From: Fragilaria crotonensis
Taxonomy: Eukaryota; Bacillariophyta; Fragilariophyceae; Fragilariales; Fragilariaceae
Reading direction: 5' to 3'
NCBI GenBank assembly: GCA_022925895.1
Contig: JAKSYS010000338.1
Span: forward strand, 1 to 64,000
DNA length: 64,000 nucleotides
Positions 63,402 to 64,000 of the stretch are shown here, piece by piece (position 1 is the stretch's first letter; each line of letters opens with the position of its first letter). The translations under genes were made by a program, and so were the position numbers. The notes under the pieces were generated by a model. It saw only the letters and a list, made by a program, of their open reading frames with translations. It did not search any database and was not told the origin of the DNA.

Positions 63402-64000
63402 TTAACGAGGAAGGCAAGCTCTGATGGAATCGTGCTCGTTTACAAAGTACTCTTTCAGCTGGGCCATGGCACGGCTACGATGCGATATAGCATCCTTGGC
63501 GTCCTTGACATCTCTGCGTAGGTCATGCCATCGCCCTCGTCAGGTTCAAAATGGGATCCCAACCAAAGTCCAGTTTGCCCTTGCGGGAACTATCCTTCCC
63601 ATGGTACGTCCGTCGAAGATAACAACGTCCTTTCCAGGACCTGGACAAAAGGCGACAACAGTTTGCGCATACGCAGATTTGTCATCATACCCAACAATCA
63701 GTCTGTTGAGGCCATCATGTCCACACTTCTCCAGGAACCACTTGATATAGGGTCCGGGCAGGTCATTGAGCGCTGTGAAGCATAGTGATGTGTCTTCGGT
63801 TATAACAGGGCCGCCAACTAACCGAGCCGCTTCAAGGCACTTCTCCCTGGCAATGTCAATGGTATCGCCCTGAAGCTCTGGCAAATCAACCTTTTCGTTA
63901 GTAATTTCAAACGGAAGATCATTCCCAAGGATCCTTTGGACTTCTTCGAGCTTCTTCTTATTGCCAGTTACAAATGTGACAATTGGTTTCCCATCTCCAT
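63402..64000 (-). CDS. ITPA: Inosine triphosphate pyrophosphatase (ITPA/HAM1), 5' end at or beyond window
   Basis: On the minus strand from the window edge: [20 protein letters not shown] (the TGNxxK substrate motif), [40 protein letters not shown] and KWFLEKCG, then [16 protein letters not shown], all ITPA hallmarks. The last third is broken into frames by three slips, near 63579 (GGGG to GGG), 63550 (TTTTT to TTTT) and 63506 (AAA to AA). Read across them the text is [35 protein letters not shown], ending at 63402 as in the family. The enzyme removes ITP, dITP and XTP from the nucleotide pool in the cytosol. The N-terminal few residues lie outside the window. Confidence 0.9.

Overview
The window reads as nuclear DNA of a stramenopile alga, most likely a pennate diatom. 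The clearest sign is an LHC gene of the Lhcx/LI818 type whose presequence carries the diatom ASAFAP plastid-import motif. Several other proteins begin with similar signal/transit regions (ASAFAP-like GTSAF, IHALAP, STRAF). Genes are dense and carry few, short GT-AG introns (41-114 bp, one of 358 bp). There are no bacterial operons, rRNA or tRNA genes that I can recognise, and no LTR elements.

Layout. 1-2.1 kb: a phytanoyl-CoA dioxygenase-like gene cut by the window edge, then an eight-repeat propeller-like gene. 3.2-11.3 kb: a fucosyltransferase-like type II membrane protein, an ALKBH7-like dioxygenase, the Lhcx-like antenna protein, a Bud20/ZNF593 homologue and a plastid DUF493 protein. 11.3-23.4 kb: a multipass membrane protein, topoisomerase III, a small conserved protein, a WDR53-like WD40 protein, a TIR element, a coiled-coil protein and a Pin1-type isomerase. 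23.5-32 kb: a stem-loop-rich gene-poor stretch, ankyrin-like proteins, a four-TM protein and an SPX protein. 32.0-36.3 kb: an apparently whole DNA transposon (about 1,050-residue ORF, matching TIRs, TTA target duplication) sitting inside the end of an older MITE, of which a second, uninterrupted copy lies at 41.9 kb. 36.4-43.3 kb: AT-rich and repeat-rich DNA, a 7-bp telomere-like array, a DHHC-family gene with DHLC, and a 1-kb inverted structure holding two MITEs. 43.3-59.1 kb: rhomboid, plastid SDR, Ldh2-type dehydrogenase, thermonuclease-like nuclease, a five-exon UbiB/ABC1 kinase, a Qb-SNARE, an FtsH-like M41 protease without AAA domain, a tandem CCCH protein and an ankyrin protein. 59.1-64 kb: a MULE-like MITE, palindrome arrays, a tropinone-reductase-like SDR and the 3' part of ITPA.

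How genes relate. They are ordinary, mostly unlinked housekeeping genes (plastid, mitochondrion, nucleus, endomembrane). At least ten conserved reading frames jump frame at short homopolymers, nearly always as if one base were missing. The simplest explanation is uncorrected long-read assembly error, so most of these genes should be treated as intact. The most novel item is the 4.27-kb transposon with its nested-insertion history.
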